Counted from the first letter of the stretch, positions 42,851 through 53,257 are shown. The stretch: 64,000 nt of DNA from Aurantiacibacter suaedae (GCF_005434915.1 NZ_SKCG01000002.1:558948-622947); one strand, 5' to 3'. Notes: generated by a model from the sequence alone, not told the origin. Program-made: numbers and translations.

Positions 42851-44782
42851 ATGAGCAATCGCCCGCAAACTCCCCTGCTCGATACGGTCAATAGCCCCGC
42901 TGAGCTGCGCCAGCTTGAGCCTGCGCAACTGCGCCAGCTCGCTGACGAGCTGCGCCTTGAAATGATCGATGCCGTCGGTTCGACGGGCGGGCATCTGGGT
43001 TCCGGGCTTGGCGTGGTCGAGCTGACGGCGGCGATCCACTATGTTTTCAACACGCCCGAAGATCGGCTGATCTGGGATGTCGGCCACCAGGCCTATCCGC
43101 ACAAGATCCTGACCGGACGGCGCGATCGCATTCGCACGCTGCGGCAGGCGGGCGGGCTGTCGGGTTTCACCAAGCGCAGCGAAAGCGAATACGATCCGTT
43201 CGGCGCCGCGCATTCATCCACTTCGATCAGTGCCGGACTGGGCTTTGCCATTGCCAACAAGCTTTCGGGCCAGCCGGGTCGCGCCATCGCGGTGATCGGC
43301 GACGGCGCGATGAGCGCCGGCATGGCCTACGAAGCGATGAACAATGCCGAGCAGGCGGGCAACCGGCTGATCGTGATCCTGAACGATAACGACATGTCGA
43401 TTGCGCCGCCGGTTGGCGGGCTGTCTGCCTATCTGGCGCGGATGGTGTCTTCCAGTGAGTACCTTGGCCTGCGCTCGCTGGCTTCGAAGGTGGCGCGCAA
43501 GTTTTCGCGGCGGGTCCATCAGGGGCTGGGCAAGGCCGAGGAATATGCCCGCGGCATGGCAACCGGCGGCACATTGTTCGAGGAGCTGGGCTTCTACTAT
43601 GTCGGCCCGATCGACGGGCACAATCTCGACCACCTGATCCCGGTGCTCGAAAACGTGCGCGATTCGGAGCAGGGGCCGGTGTTGGTCCATGTCGTGACCC
43701 AGAAGGGCAAGGGCTACGAGCCCGCAGAAAACGCCGCCGACAAGTATCACGGCGTGCCGAAGTTCAACGTCGTCACCGGCGAAAAGGCCAAGAGCGCCGA
43801 AGGCCCGCCCGCTTACCAGAACGTGTTCGGCGAAACGCTGGCCAAGCTGGCCGATAGCGACAAGACCATCGTCGCCATCACCGCCGCCATGCCTTCGGGC
43901 ACGGGGGTGGACAAGTTCGCCAAGGCGCATCCGAAGCGCACATTCGATGTCGGCATCGCCGAGCAGCACGCGGTCACCTTTGCCGCGGGCCTTGCTGCGC
44001 AGGGGATGCGCCCTTTCGCCGCGATTTACTCGACCTTCCTTCAGCGTGCCTACGATCAGGTGGTGCATGACGTGGCGATCCAGAACCTGCCCGTGCGCTT
44101 CGCCATCGACCGTGCCGGTCTGGTCGGGGCGGATGGCGCGACGCATGCGGGTTCGTTCGACGTCACCTATCTTGCCAGCCTGCCCAACTTCGTGGTGATG
44201 GCCGCGGCGGACGAGGCCGAGCTGGTCCATATGACTTACACCGCCGCTCTGCATGACGACGGCCCGATTGCGTTCCGCTATCCGCGCGGCAACGGCGTTG
44301 GCGTGGCGCTGCCGGAAACGCCGCAGCGGCTGGAGATCGGCAAGGGCCGCGTGGTGCGCGGCGATGTGGATGGCGGCAAGGTCGCGATCCTGTCGCTCGG
44401 CCCGAGATTGGCCGAGGCGCTGAAGGCCGCAGACCAGCTTGAAGCGAAGGGCCTGCCGACCACGGTGGCCGACATGCGCTTCGTGAAGCCGCTGGACGAA
44501 GCCCTGATCCGCAAGCTGATCGCCAGCCACGATGTGGTGGTGACGGTGGAAGAGGCGGCTTTCGGCGGACTTGGCGCGCACGTGCTGACCATGGCGAGCG
44601 ATACAGGCCTGCTCGACGACGGATTGAAGATCCGCACTCTGCGCCTGCCCGATGTTTTCATCGACCATAACGCGCCCGAGAAGCAGTACGACGAGGCGGG
44701 GCTTAATGCGCCGCAGATCGTCGATACGGTGCTCAGCGCGCTGCGGCACAACAGCGCGGGCGTTGAAGAGGCGCGGGCTTAA
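42851..44782 (+). CDS. dxs: 1-deoxy-D-xylulose-5-phosphate synthase
   Basis: A 643-aa thiamine-diphosphate enzyme that joins pyruvate and glyceraldehyde-3-phosphate, the first step of the MEP isoprenoid pathway. '[15 protein letters not shown]', '[17 protein letters not shown]', '[19 protein letters not shown]' with 'LNDNDMSI' (ThDP/Mg2+), and '[17 protein letters not shown]' with the catalytic Glu are all present. The length is normal. It converges with nnrU, the two stops overlapping by four bases. Confidence 0.97.
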   Translation: MSNRPQTPLLDTVNSPAELRQLEPAQLRQLADELRLEMIDAVGSTGGHLGSGLGVVELTAAIHYVFNTPEDRLIWDVGHQAYPHKILTGRRDRIRTLRQAGGLSGFTKRSESEYDPFGAAHSSTSISAGLGFAIANKLSGQPGRAIAVIGDGAMSAGMAYEAMNNAEQAGNRLIVILNDNDMSIAPPVGGLSAYLARMVSSSEYLGLRSLASKVARKFSRRVHQGLGKAEEYARGMATGGTLFEELGFYYVGPIDGHNLDHLIPVLENVRDSEQGPVLVHVVTQKGKGYEPAENAADKYHGVPKFNVVTGEKAKSAEGPPAYQNVFGETLAKLADSDKTIVAITAAMPSGTGVDKFAKAHPKRTFDVGIAEQHAVTFAAGLAAQGMRPFAAIYSTFLQRAYDQVVHDVAIQNLPVRFAIDRAGLVGADGATHAGSFDVTYLASLPNFVVMAAADEAELVHMTYTAALHDDGPIAFRYPRGNGVGVALPETPQRLEIGKGRVVRGDVDGGKVAILSLGPRLAEALKAADQLEAKGLPTTVADMRFVKPLDEALIRKLIASHDVVVTVEEAAFGGLGAHVLTMASDTGLLDDGLKIRTLRLPDVFIDHNAPEKQYDEAGLNAPQIVDTVLSALRHNSAGVEEARA

Positions 44783-45459
44783 AGCACCCAGCGCCATACC
44801 CCGGCAGCCCAGCCGCTGGGGTGAATATGGGCATAGGTGAAGGCGAGCCATAGTGCGGTGCCGATCAGCCACCACAGCCAGCCGACCGAAAACAGCTTGC
44901 CCAGCTTCGGCCAGTAGCTTGTGCGCGCTTCCCACCCCGCCCAGGCTTCGTCCATCAGCGCCTCCTTCTTGCGGTCCTGCAAGTGTGCGCCGACCAGCGC
45001 GAGAAAGCCAATCGCACTTGCTACGACCAGCGTGCGGGCGGTCGGCGCGGCGATCAGGTGGCCGAGCGCCCACAGGCCAATTGCCCACATCATCGGATGG
45101 CGGGTTACGCGGAACACTCCGCGCGGCTCTTTGGCTGCTGCCTCGGCCGCACCCGGAGCGGGCAAGGCGGGGTTGCCGACGAACGATCCAGCCAGCAGCA
45201 CCATGGCCACCAGGGTGAGCGCCGAGGCCAGCGCCCAGCTCACATCGTCGAAGCCCGGCCACAGCGGGATCGAAGGGGCGACGGCCTTGAACGCGAAGTA
45301 TATCCACACGAATTCGGCCAGGCTCACCAACGAATAGACCGCCTGGAAGCCCTTCTCCCCCAGCGCGCCCACGATGGCGGGGCGCAAGGGATGCGACATG
45401 GCGAAATGGCTGCCGACGAAGGTCACGCAGGCAGCCAGCAGCGAGGTAAGCGGGTCCAT
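44779..45459 (-). CDS. NnrU-family membrane protein
   Basis: A 226-aa polytopic membrane protein (about six helices) of the NnrU family. 'HFAMSHPLR' near the N-terminus, '[23 protein letters not shown]' and '[12 protein letters not shown]' are family landmarks, with histidines that may bind a cofactor. NnrU is associated with nitrogen-oxide metabolism and carotenoid-linked enzymes; neither is shown here. ATG 45459 was chosen over an in-frame TTG at 45465. It overlaps dxs tail-to-tail. Confidence 0.85.
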   Translation of the reverse strand: MDPLTSLLAACVTFVGSHFAMSHPLRPAIVGALGEKGFQAVYSLVSLAEFVWIYFAFKAVAPSIPLWPGFDDVSWALASALTLVAMVLLAGSFVGNPALPAPGAAEAAAKEPRGVFRVTRHPMMWAIGLWALGHLIAAPTARTLVVASAIGFLALVGAHLQDRKKEALMDEAWAGWEARTSYWPKLGKLFSVGWLWWLIGTALWLAFTYAHIHPSGWAAGVWRWVL

Positions 45460-45516
45460 GGCCAAGGTCCTCTTGCGAAGGACCCTAGCACCTTTGGCGT
45501 GCGCCGCCCGCTGAAA

Positions 45517-47106
45517 TCAGCCGCGCACCTCGGGATGGACGCCTGCCGCCTGCGGCTCGCCCACTTCGCCGCCGCCGACCAGATCGTCGCCGACATTCTC
45601 GTCTTCGAGCGTATCGAGGTGCATCAGCTTCTTCACCAGCGGGCTGACCAGCAGGACCACAACGCCCACACCCACGGCGACCCAGCCGACGTTGGAATAG
45701 ACATCGAGCACCACTTGCTTGCCCGCTTCCTCGCCCACGCCCTCACCGCCCGTGGCGGCCGCGATCAGGCCAGCGGCGAAGTTGCCGGTGGCCGAGGCGA
45801 AGAACCAGGTGCCCATCACCAGCGAGGCCATGTGCGCCGGGCTCAGCCGGTTCATGGCCGAAAGGCCGACCGGAGACAGGCACAGTTCGCCCGTGGTGTG
45901 CAGCAGATAAACGAGGAAGATGAGGATTACCGGGGTGGCGGCATTCACGCCTACCGCCTGCGCGCCCCACACCAGCACCAGAAAGCCGAGCCCGACCTGC
46001 ACCACGCCGAGGCCGAACTTCATCGGGGCCGAAGGCTCGAACCCCCGGCGGCCCAGCCACAGCCACAGCCCGGCAAACAGCGGGGCCAGCGTAACGATGT
46101 AGATCGCGTTCAGCGACTGGAACATCGCCGCGGTCGGCTCCCATCCGAGGATCGAGCGATCGACGTGGCGATCGGTGAACAGGTTGAGGCTCGATCCGGC
46201 CTGCTCGAACAGCGCCCAGAAGATGATCGAGACGATGATCAGGAACAGCGCGGCGAAAATCCGGTCGCGCTCCTGCGCGGGCAGCCTTACCACCGCGATG
46301 AAGACAACGTAGGCGACCAGCGCCAGCCCGAAGAAAGCCAGCACCCAGCCGACCAGATCCTGATACTGGATCGCGAGCCAGCACAGCGCGACCATGGCAA
46401 AGCCCGCGCCGTAGATCGCCCATTCCTTGCCGCCGGCCAGCGCCGCCGGATCCTTCGGTTCACCCCGGCCCAGCAGCAGCGGCTTGCCGATGATGAACAC
46501 AATCAGGCCAAGCAACATGCCCACGCCCGCCGCGCCGAAGCCGTAGGACCAGCCATAATCCGGGTGCATTCCGAGATAACCGCACAGCAGCGAACCCAGC
46601 GCTGCGCCAACGTTAATGCCCATGTAGAAGATCGTGTAAGCCGGATCGCGGCGCACGTCGGTGCGGGGATAAAGCTGGCCGACCATCACCGAGATGTTGG
46701 CCTTGAGGAAGCCAGAGCCCACGATGATCAGCGCCAGCGCCAGCCAGAACACGTTGATCGCCGCGCCCGCCTGTCCGCCGTCGCCTTCGAAAGCCATGAA
46801 CAGATGGCCCAGTGTGAGCAGCACTGCGCCAAAGGTCACCGCCTTGCGCTGGCCAAGATAGCGGTCGGCGAGATAGCCGCCCACCACCGGGGCGATATAG
46901 ACCAGCGCCGTGTAGGCACCATAGATCACCGAGGCGTCGGCGTCGGAGAACATCCAGTGCTGGATGAGATAGAAAATCAGCAGCGCGCGCATACCGTAGT
47001 AGGAGAAGCGCTCCCACATTTCGGCAAAGAACAGGACAAACAGGCCTTTGGGGTGACCCAAAATAGTGCCCTTGGAATCCCCATCAGGCAGTGTTTGTGA
47101 AACCAT
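45517..47106 (-). CDS. POT-family proton-dependent oligopeptide transporter
   Basis: A 529-aa inner-membrane symporter. 'FFAEMWERFSYYGMRALLIFYL' is the E-x-x-E-R-F-x-Y-Y-G signature of POT/PTR2 proteins. A second motif follows in 'GGYLADRYLGQRKAVTFGA'. About 14 helices are predicted, with a long region of uncharged helices. Di- and tripeptides are the likely cargo. Start ATG 47106 follows GAGGA; ATG 47124 is also in frame and would add six acidic residues. A long antisense frame over it (44983-47100) is a shadow. Confidence 0.9.
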   Translation of the reverse strand: MVSQTLPDGDSKGTILGHPKGLFVLFFAEMWERFSYYGMRALLIFYLIQHWMFSDADASVIYGAYTALVYIAPVVGGYLADRYLGQRKAVTFGAVLLTLGHLFMAFEGDGGQAGAAINVFWLALALIIVGSGFLKANISVMVGQLYPRTDVRRDPAYTIFYMGINVGAALGSLLCGYLGMHPDYGWSYGFGAAGVGMLLGLIVFIIGKPLLLGRGEPKDPAALAGGKEWAIYGAGFAMVALCWLAIQYQDLVGWVLAFFGLALVAYVVFIAVVRLPAQERDRIFAALFLIIVSIIFWALFEQAGSSLNLFTDRHVDRSILGWEPTAAMFQSLNAIYIVTLAPLFAGLWLWLGRRGFEPSAPMKFGLGVVQVGLGFLVLVWGAQAVGVNAATPVILIFLVYLLHTTGELCLSPVGLSAMNRLSPAHMASLVMGTWFFASATGNFAAGLIAAATGGEGVGEEAGKQVVLDVYSNVGWVAVGVGVVVLLVSPLVKKLMHLDTLEDENVGDDLVGGGEVGEPQAAGVHPEVRG

Positions 47107-47272
47107 ATGTTCGTCCTCATCCATACTTGGCAGCGCGGCCGCAGCCTGCGCACAAGCGAGGCACACTAACGCCTCGCGCGCGCATGTGAAGCGCAAAAGG
47201 TTGCATTGGAAACCGACCTTGTGCGCTCTCGCTTGACCTGCGCCGCTGTATTATGGCAGTGAGGCACCTGTC

Positions 47273-47611
47273 ATGAGCGACACCCGTCCCGTCTATCTGC
47301 GTTTGCGCGATCGCATTGCCGCCGCCATTATCGACGGGGTCTATCGCGAAGGTGAGATGCTTCCTTCGGTGCGGGCCTTCGCAGCCGAACAGGGGGCCAA
47401 TCCCCTGACCGTCGCCAAGGCCTATCAGCAGTTCCAGGCCGATGGTCTGGTCCGCGTGCAGCGCGGCGTGGGCATTTTCGTGTGCGAAGGTGCGGCGGCC
47501 AAATTGCGCGAGCGAGAGCGGGCCGCCTTCCTGCGCGACGAGTGGCCCGAACTGTGCCAGCGGCTCAAACGCCTCGGCCTGCGGCTGGAAGACCTGTTAA
47601 CGCCGGGGTAG
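47273..47611 (+). CDS. GntR-family (YtrA-type) regulator
   Basis: A 112-aa small GntR regulator with only the winged HTH (~10-80): '[54 protein letters not shown]'. The short C-terminal tail is a helix, as in YtrA-type proteins, which have no large ligand domain. It lies between the divergently oriented POT transporter and ihfB. Regulation of the adjacent transporter is possible but only inferred. Confidence 0.9.
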   Translation: MSDTRPVYLRLRDRIAAAIIDGVYREGEMLPSVRAFAAEQGANPLTVAKAYQQFQADGLVRVQRGVGIFVCEGAAAKLRERERAAFLRDEWPELCQRLKRLGLRLEDLLTPG

Positions 47612-47757
47612 GTCCGTCCACGGTGGCGGGTGATACAACGTTGCACTATGTCAAGTTCTCTGGCACTGAAACAGGCAAGCACGCGGGGGGCGCCAAGGCG
47701 GATCACTCGCGGCACAAAACAAAACCCTTCGTTTCGCGCGTCACTAAAGAGGTCTCG

Positions 47758-48039
47758 ATGATCCGCTCTGAACTCCTGCAATCCCTCGCTGAGGATAATC
47801 CGGACTTGCGGGCCGAAGAGGTGGAACAGGTGGTGGACCTGTTCTTCGACGAAATTGCGCAGCGCCTGTCCGAAGGCGGCCGGGTAGAGTTGCGCGGCTT
47901 CGGCACGTTCTCCACGCGCCAGCGCGATGCGCGCAGCGGGCGCAACCCGCGCACCGGCGACAGCGTCGACGTGCCGGCAAAGAAGGTACCCTATTTCAAG
48001 CCGGGCAAGGAAATCCGCGAGCGTTTGAACGCCGACTGA
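47758..48039 (+). CDS. ihfB: Integration host factor subunit beta
   Basis: A 93-aa DNA-bending protein of the HU/IHF family. '[35 protein letters not shown]' forms the dimer helices, and '[30 protein letters not shown]' the beta-arm and C-terminal helix. The start at 47758 gives the standard length; the upstream extension of the frame is not real. The arm's Asn-Pro-Arg motif that intercalates DNA is intact. IHF acts in recombination, replication and transcription. Confidence 0.95.
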   Translation: MIRSELLQSLAEDNPDLRAEEVEQVVDLFFDEIAQRLSEGGRVELRGFGTFSTRQRDARSGRNPRTGDSVDVPAKKVPYFKPGKEIRERLNAD

Positions 48040-48064
48040 TTTCGTTTGCCAGTCGCAAGACAGG

Positions 48065-48105
48065 AAAAGGGGGCGCGATCCGAATAGGCTTCGCGCCCCT
48101 TTTTC
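48065..48105 (+). terminator. Bidirectional Rho-independent terminator
   Basis: A stem of 14 pairs (AAAAGGGGGCGCGA with TCGCGCCCCTTTTT, one G:T pair) has A-rich and T-rich flanks on opposite sides, so it can stop both ihfB and the convergent TonB receptor. Confidence 0.9.
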
Positions 48106-48150
48106 TATGGCGGTGGCTGCCCTTCCTTGCGGGAGGGCAGCGCACCAGGA

Positions 48151-50808
48151 TCAGAACTTGCGTCCGACCGAAAGCGACCACGTGCGCGGCATGCCGGGCT
48201 GCGCGGTCACCAGTCCGAGCGAGGTCGTAACGTCGCTAACGGTCAGGAAGTAATATTTGTCGAACACATTCTGCACTTCGAGAGCGACGTTCCAGTCCTC
48301 GTCGGCGGTGGTGAAGCCGAGTCGGGCGTTGCCGAGGAAGTAGCTGTCGATCTTCGACCACGAGGTGTTGAAGCTGTCGGTGAAGATCTCCGACTGATAG
48401 GCCCCGTCGAAGCGGGCCATCAGCGTTCCGGCGTCCATTTCGTAGTCGTACTGGATGCCGAAGCTGTAGGTCCATTCGGGCGTGAAGGGGGTCACTTCGT
48501 TGCCGATCAGGCCCGAGGCACCGACGTCGGTATATTCGAAATCGATGTACGACAGGCCGCCGTCGAGCGAGAGGCCGTCGACCGGGTAAGCCGACATTTC
48601 AAGCTCGAAGCCCTTCACGTCAGCCGAGCCGACATTGTTCGGCTGGAGACACGGCGTGCTCGGGCAAGCCGACAGCTGCAGGATGATGTTGTCGTACTTG
48701 TTGAAGAAGGCGGCACCGTTCAGGCGGAGGCGACGATCCAGAAGGTCGGACTTGAAGCCGAGTTCATAGGTCGTGATCGTTTCCGGGTTGAACGCCTTGA
48801 GCTGGTTGCATGGCCCGGCCACATAGCCATCGGCAGGGTCGCAGCTTCCCGCTGACGGACCGAAGAACGGCCGCGGGTTTACGCCGCCGCCCTTGAACCC
48901 GGTTGACGCTGAAGCATACACGAGGAACCCGTCCGAGAAACGGTAGTCTGCCGCGAGGCGCCAGTCCCACCGATCGCCTTCGAAGGTGTCCGAAACGTCG
49001 AACAGCCCGACCAGTAGACAGTTAGGCGTGTTGCCCAGCGCCGTAGGCAGGGCTTGCGGCAGGCCATTGGGGCCAAGCACGACATTGCCGTCGGCATCGC
49101 GGATGACTGGTCCGGCGCCGACGAACGACTCGCAGGCGGGCGGGAAGATATCGGGCGTTCCGTCCGCATTGACGTCGAACGGCGCGGTGCCGTCGGGATT
49201 GGACCGGAAGTAGGTGTAGATCTTCTCGTCCTTCGTATAGCGAATGCCGCCGGTGAAGCTGAGCGAGTCCGTCGGACGGATAGTCAGCGTGCCGAACCCG
49301 GCCTTGGTGGTGCTCGGCGTGGTATCCGGGCCGTGGATGAAGTCGATACCGGCATAGTTCAGATCGACCCGGGCGGTGTATTCGCCGTCCTGGTCGAGAT
49401 AGTAGCCGCCAACCGTGCCTTCGATCAGTCCGTCGGCCAGTTCGAAGTTGACGCGGACCTCCTGGCTCCACGCACGGTGGTTCAGCTGGTTGTCGAGCTG
49501 TGCGACCGGAATCGGCGTTCCATCCTGATCTTCACCCCAGTTGGACTGGTATTCGCGCCACGAACCGATCCACACCAGTTGCAGGTTTTCGGTAGCGTCG
49601 AAGGTGATGTTGCCGTGCACACCCCAGCCGACGAGTTCGCTGATCGGATTCGTTGCGTAGGGCTTGTAGGGCGCCTGCGAAGTGGGCTGGCGTGCGTCGA
49701 GGAAGTTGCCATAGTTGATGAAGCGCGGATCGAGCCCCTGCAGATTGCCGCCGGTGTCGCAGCTGTAAGGGCCGGATGGCACGAAGGCGCAGCTGCCCGG
49801 TACTGCATTACCATCCTTGCCGACCAGCCAGGGCAAGGTTTCATAGCGGCCCACACCGGGGATAAAGGGGGCCGCAGGGTTGTACTCGCCAAGCGAGACG
49901 GCCGGGTTCTGCGAGAACGGGTCGAATGTCTCTGGGGTGTCCGATACCGCGCCCATGGCGAGGAGAACCTGCGGCCCGGCTTCGCCCTTGTCTGACGAGT
50001 AATCGCCCGAGACATTGACCTCCAGCCGATCGGTCGGGACCCAGCGCAGCGCCAGGCGGCCGGCCACGGTCGATCCGCCGCCGAGCGTCTCGTTGCCGGC
50101 ATTGCCGCGCCCGCGTGCATTGTTGGCTGGCACGTTCGAATCCGGGTGTGTCGTTGCATAGTCGAGGCGCGTGACGTAGCCGTCCACGCTGCGACCGATC
50201 CCGGAGACACGGGCGAAAAGATTGTCGGTTATCGCGAAGTCGGCCATCCCGCGCGCTTCGATCCGGTTGTACGAACCGTAGGTTGCGCGGAAAGAGCCGC
50301 TGTTGTCGCCTTGGGGGCGCGCGCTGAAGAGTTTGATCGCACCGCCGATGGAGTTCTTCCCGGCGAGTGTGCCTTGCGGGCCGCGCAGCACTTCGATCCG
50401 GTCCAGATCCATCAGGTCAAGCAACGAGCTAGATAGCGTCGGGATGAAGACATCGTCGATATAGACACCCACACCGGGATCGAGCGCATAGTTGAAGTCG
50501 ACTTGGCCGACGCCTCGGATGAACGCGATCAGGCCGCTGCCGCCGCCCTGCGGCTGCGCTTTTAGGGTGACGTTCGGTGCCTGTGCGGCGACTTGGGCGA
50601 TGTCGGTCTGCCCGCGGGCTTCCAGCATCTCGGAGTTGACCGCGGTGATTGCGATCGGGGTATCTTGCAAATTGGCTTCGCGGAACTCGGCGGTGACGAC
50701 GATTGTATTGGTGCGAGCACCTTCTTCTTCATCTTGCGCGAAGGCTGGCGCCGCCATCCCGGCCATAATGGCCAGCGACGACACGACGCTGAGCGACTTG
50801 AACTTCAT
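48151..50808 (-). CDS. TonB-dependent receptor, 885 aa
   Basis: An outer-membrane receptor with signal peptide (1-24, AFAQ cleavage), a TonB box-like 'TNTIVVTAEFR', plug (~45-160: 'GVGVYIDDVFIP', 'VLRGPQGTLAGKNSIGGAIKLFSARP'), and a 22-strand barrel ending in 'RTWSLSVGRKF' with terminal Phe. The 'LRGPQGTLxGKNxxGGAI' plug is typical of Sphingomonadales receptors for aromatic or steroid-like compounds. GGAGG precedes the ATG. It is divergent from the MFS/oxygenase operon and probably serves its substrate. An inverted repeat (50829-50845) lies in its leader. Confidence 0.92.
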   Translation of the reverse strand: MKFKSLSVVSSLAIMAGMAAPAFAQDEEEGARTNTIVVTAEFREANLQDTPIAITAVNSEMLEARGQTDIAQVAAQAPNVTLKAQPQGGGSGLIAFIRGVGQVDFNYALDPGVGVYIDDVFIPTLSSSLLDLMDLDRIEVLRGPQGTLAGKNSIGGAIKLFSARPQGDNSGSFRATYGSYNRIEARGMADFAITDNLFARVSGIGRSVDGYVTRLDYATTHPDSNVPANNARGRGNAGNETLGGGSTVAGRLALRWVPTDRLEVNVSGDYSSDKGEAGPQVLLAMGAVSDTPETFDPFSQNPAVSLGEYNPAAPFIPGVGRYETLPWLVGKDGNAVPGSCAFVPSGPYSCDTGGNLQGLDPRFINYGNFLDARQPTSQAPYKPYATNPISELVGWGVHGNITFDATENLQLVWIGSWREYQSNWGEDQDGTPIPVAQLDNQLNHRAWSQEVRVNFELADGLIEGTVGGYYLDQDGEYTARVDLNYAGIDFIHGPDTTPSTTKAGFGTLTIRPTDSLSFTGGIRYTKDEKIYTYFRSNPDGTAPFDVNADGTPDIFPPACESFVGAGPVIRDADGNVVLGPNGLPQALPTALGNTPNCLLVGLFDVSDTFEGDRWDWRLAADYRFSDGFLVYASASTGFKGGGVNPRPFFGPSAGSCDPADGYVAGPCNQLKAFNPETITTYELGFKSDLLDRRLRLNGAAFFNKYDNIILQLSACPSTPCLQPNNVGSADVKGFELEMSAYPVDGLSLDGGLSYIDFEYTDVGASGLIGNEVTPFTPEWTYSFGIQYDYEMDAGTLMARFDGAYQSEIFTDSFNTSWSKIDSYFLGNARLGFTTADEDWNVALEVQNVFDKYYFLTVSDVTTSLGLVTAQPGMPRTWSLSVGRKF

Positions 50809-50828
50809 CAGGCATCCTCCCCAGGTGC

Positions 50829-50845
50829 GAGGGCCAGTGGCCCTC
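50829..50845. promoter_or_regulatory. Leader hairpin of the TonB receptor
   Basis: GAGGGCCA-G-TGGCCCTC, perfect 8-bp arms with a one-base centre, lies 20-37 bases before the receptor ATG, next to the ribosome site. It could affect translation or serve as an operator. Confidence 0.4.
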
Positions 50846-50920
50846 CGATGTGGTGCTCTGCCAGCGGTCAGATTTATGTAGCGATCCGACGGCAGAACTG
50901 GCGGGAGAAATACAGGAAGT

Positions 50921-50939
50921 GTGCTAAAATTTTGAGCAC
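50921..50939. promoter_or_regulatory. Candidate operator of the divergent catabolic operons
   Basis: GTGCTAAAATTTTGAGCAC is a 19-base palindrome with one mismatched pair, midway between the two divergent start codons. Symmetry and location fit a repressor site, but no regulator gene is encoded nearby. Confidence 0.4.
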
Positions 50940-51170
50940 AAGCTGCCTGTTTCAGTCATCTCTCCCGCAACCTGCTTAGACGGTCTGTCAAGGCAATCAA
51001 GCCGCCTTGGTAACGGAACAACAGGGGGCAGCTATCTGTCGCAATTTGGCAACAGTGATACGTCGGGCGGCTTGTTGACTGTTACGCAAGCCGGGGCTTG
51101 CCCCGCTGCCCGCGCCGCGTCATGCTGCACCGCTGAGGTGGCAAGAAAAGCCGCCCACGGGAGAGACTGT

Positions 51171-52454
51171 ATGACGAAGGCTGGCAGCGTCGCACATGCG
51201 CGGCTGGGCGGCTATGAGCTGAGAGTTCTGCTGCTGCTCGGGCTGGCCTACGGGTTCGCCTATTTCGATCGCATGGCGATGACCTTCCTCGGCCCGCTGG
51301 TGAAGGCTGACCTTGGCTTGAGCAACGAGGAGCTGGGCTGGCTCGGCTCGGGCCTGTCGCTGACCTGGGCGCTGGGGGCCTACTTCGTGGGCCGCTGGTC
51401 CGACCGGATCGGCAGGCGCAAGCCGTTCCTGCTGGCCGCGCTGGTCGTCTTCTCGCTGTGTTCGGTCTTTTCCGGGCTGGCATGGAGTTTCGGTTCGTTG
51501 CTGGTCAGCCGGATCGTGATGGGCGCGGCGGAGGGACCGTTCCTGCCGATCTGTCTTGCAATCATGGTCGCCACCTCGGCCGAGCACCGCAAGGGGCTGA
51601 ACGCGGGCGTGGTTCAGAACGTGTTCGGCTCGATCATCGGCACCGCCCTGGCGCCGGTGGTGCTGATCGCCATTGCCGAGGCTTTCGACTGGCGCGCGGC
51701 GTTTTTCTTCTCGGGCATTCCGGGGCTGGTGCTGGCGTTGCTGATCTGGCGCTTTATCCGTGAGCCGATGGCCGAACCGGCCATGGCCGTGCCGGTGCGC
51801 CGCGAAACGTTTGGCGAGATGATCGGGTCGGAACTGCGCGAGATGCGCGGGCTGATGGCGACGCGCAACATCGCGCTGTGTTCGCTGGTGAGCGTGTTCG
51901 GGGTCGGCACCGTGGTCATCGGCTCGATCTTCATGCCGCTCTACCTCGACGGGCCGCGCGGGATCGAGCCTGCCACCTGGAGCCGGATCATGTCGGTGAT
52001 CGGATTCTCGCCCGCCGTCGGCGCAGTGAGCGCCGGGCTGTTGTCCGAGCGGATCGGGCGCAAGCCGGCGCTGGTGCTGTTCTGCGCGCTGTTCGCGATT
52101 TCGCCCGCTGCGCTGCTGTGGCTAGATTCTTCGCCGGTGGTGCTGGCGATGGCGCTGTTCGTGAGCTGGATGGGGCTGGGGTCGTTCCCGCTGTTCATGG
52201 GGGTGATCCCCGCCGAGACGCTGGGGCATGCCCGCGCGGCGACCGCCATGGGCGCGGTGGTTGCCGTGGGCGAGATCTTCGGCGGCTTCGCTTTGCCGCC
52301 GCTGACCGGGCGGCTGGCCGACAGCTTCTCGCTCGACTTCGCGCTCTATGCGCAGCTCATTTGCGGAATGCTGGCGGCGCTGGTGGCGCTGTTTGTGGCC
52401 GAGACCAACCCGCGCTTTGCCTCTAGCCAGAACGAAAGGACGGCCCCGCAATGA
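51171..52454 (+). CDS. MFS transporter
   Basis: A 427-aa protein with 12 predicted membrane helices. 'YFDRMAMTFLGPLVKADLGLSNEELGWLGSGLSLTWALG' starts helices 1-2, 'GRWSDRIGRRKPFLL' is the loop motif, and 'GAAEGPFLPICLAIMVA' resembles the anion:cation symporter-type helix 4. The start at ATG 51171 follows GGGAGAG; the frame is open to 51072. It probably imports the substrate of the catabolic operon it heads. The next gene overlaps by four bases. Confidence 0.85.
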   Translation: MTKAGSVAHARLGGYELRVLLLLGLAYGFAYFDRMAMTFLGPLVKADLGLSNEELGWLGSGLSLTWALGAYFVGRWSDRIGRRKPFLLAALVVFSLCSVFSGLAWSFGSLLVSRIVMGAAEGPFLPICLAIMVATSAEHRKGLNAGVVQNVFGSIIGTALAPVVLIAIAEAFDWRAAFFFSGIPGLVLALLIWRFIREPMAEPAMAVPVRRETFGEMIGSELREMRGLMATRNIALCSLVSVFGVGTVVIGSIFMPLYLDGPRGIEPATWSRIMSVIGFSPAVGAVSAGLLSERIGRKPALVLFCALFAISPAALLWLDSSPVVLAMALFVSWMGLGSFPLFMGVIPAETLGHARAATAMGAVVAVGEIFGGFALPPLTGRLADSFSLDFALYAQLICGMLAALVALFVAETNPRFASSQNERTAPQ

Positions 52455-53257
52455 CCAAGGAGGCGACGCTGCCGCGCGATGTCACCACCACGTTGCGGCA
52501 TGTGAAACGCGGCGAGAAGGCGACCTTCTACGCGGGTGACCGCGAGCGCAGCTACTGGCCCGGCGAGGAGCACGAGGTCACGATCCACGACATGCGCCCG
52601 ATCCTTGAAGAGCTTGCGCTTGAACGCAACGGCTTCGTGCTGATCGAGGAGCCCACCGACGTCACCGACTTTACCGATCCGGACGAAAAGGCGCGCTATT
52701 CCCGCCAGTGCGAAGCGCTGGTGCAGCGGCTGACCGGCGCGGACAAGGTGGTGAGCTTCGGCGCAGTCGTGCGCACCAGCGCGGCTGGAACGCACGGGCA
52801 TAACCAGCCCGCCTTCGGGGCCCATGTCGATTATGGCGCGCTCACCGTGGCCGATTACACCTTCGACCTGCTGCCGCGCGAAGAGGCCGAGGCGCGGTTG
52901 GCGCGGCGGCACATCCTGATCAACGTCTGGCGTCCGATTGCGCCGGTCGAATCGACGCCCTTCGCCGTTGCCGATGCCAGCACCATCCGCTGCGAAGACC
53001 TGTTCGACAGCGAAGTCGTCGGCGGGCTGGGCGGGATCGACCGCTCGCTTTGGGGCTTCAACCTCGCCCATGCGCCGGGGCAACGCTGGTATTGGGCGCC
53101 GCAGATGCAGCCGCACGAGCTGCTCGCCTTCAAGCTGTTCGATAGCGACGACGATGCCGTCCAGTTCACCGCGCACACCGCGTTCGAGGATCCGGGCGCA
53201 CCTGCCGATGCCGCCCCGCGCCAGTCGATCGAGCTGCGGACCATCGCCTATCTCTGA
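52451..53257 (+). CDS. CmcJ/NvfI-like iron oxygenase family protein
   Basis: A 268-aa protein of the CmcJ/NvfI family (2-oxoglutarate/iron-enzyme-like fold named from cephamycin and fungal terpenoid biosynthesis). 'AHVDYGALT' (~His126-x-Asp128) and 'QFTAHTAFED' (second His) with 'SIELRTIAY' (Arg) give a facial triad-like set. 'LINVWRPI' and 'RWYWAPQMQPHELLAFKLFDS' are family landmarks. The reaction, hydroxylation or desaturation, cannot be told from sequence. Its ATG overlaps the MFS stop by four bases (ATGA). Confidence 0.75.
   Translation: MTKEATLPRDVTTTLRHVKRGEKATFYAGDRERSYWPGEEHEVTIHDMRPILEELALERNGFVLIEEPTDVTDFTDPDEKARYSRQCEALVQRLTGADKVVSFGAVVRTSAAGTHGHNQPAFGAHVDYGALTVADYTFDLLPREEAEARLARRHILINVWRPIAPVESTPFAVADASTIRCEDLFDSEVVGGLGGIDRSLWGFNLAHAPGQRWYWAPQMQPHELLAFKLFDSDDDAVQFTAHTAFEDPGAPADAAPRQSIELRTIAYL

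Larger units (their letters stand above)
50809..51170. other. Divergent promoter region between TonB receptor and catabolic operon
   Basis: No gene is supported in these 362 bases. It contains two symmetric elements listed separately and is the obvious place for the promoters of both divergent transcription units. Confidence 0.5.

Noticed and set aside
43214-45307. 697-codon minus-strand frame opposite dxs.
   Set aside because: dxs is unambiguous on the plus strand; the antisense product has no motif.
44983-47100. Long plus-strand open frame (705 codons) opposite nnrU and the POT transporter.
   Set aside because: It lacks any domain, is rich in Arg/His/Gln as antisense frames of G+C-rich genes are, and overlaps two well-supported minus-strand genes.
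47233-47254. TTGACC and TATTAT boxes upstream of the GntR gene.
   Set aside because: The spacing of ten bases is too short for a normal sigma-70 promoter.
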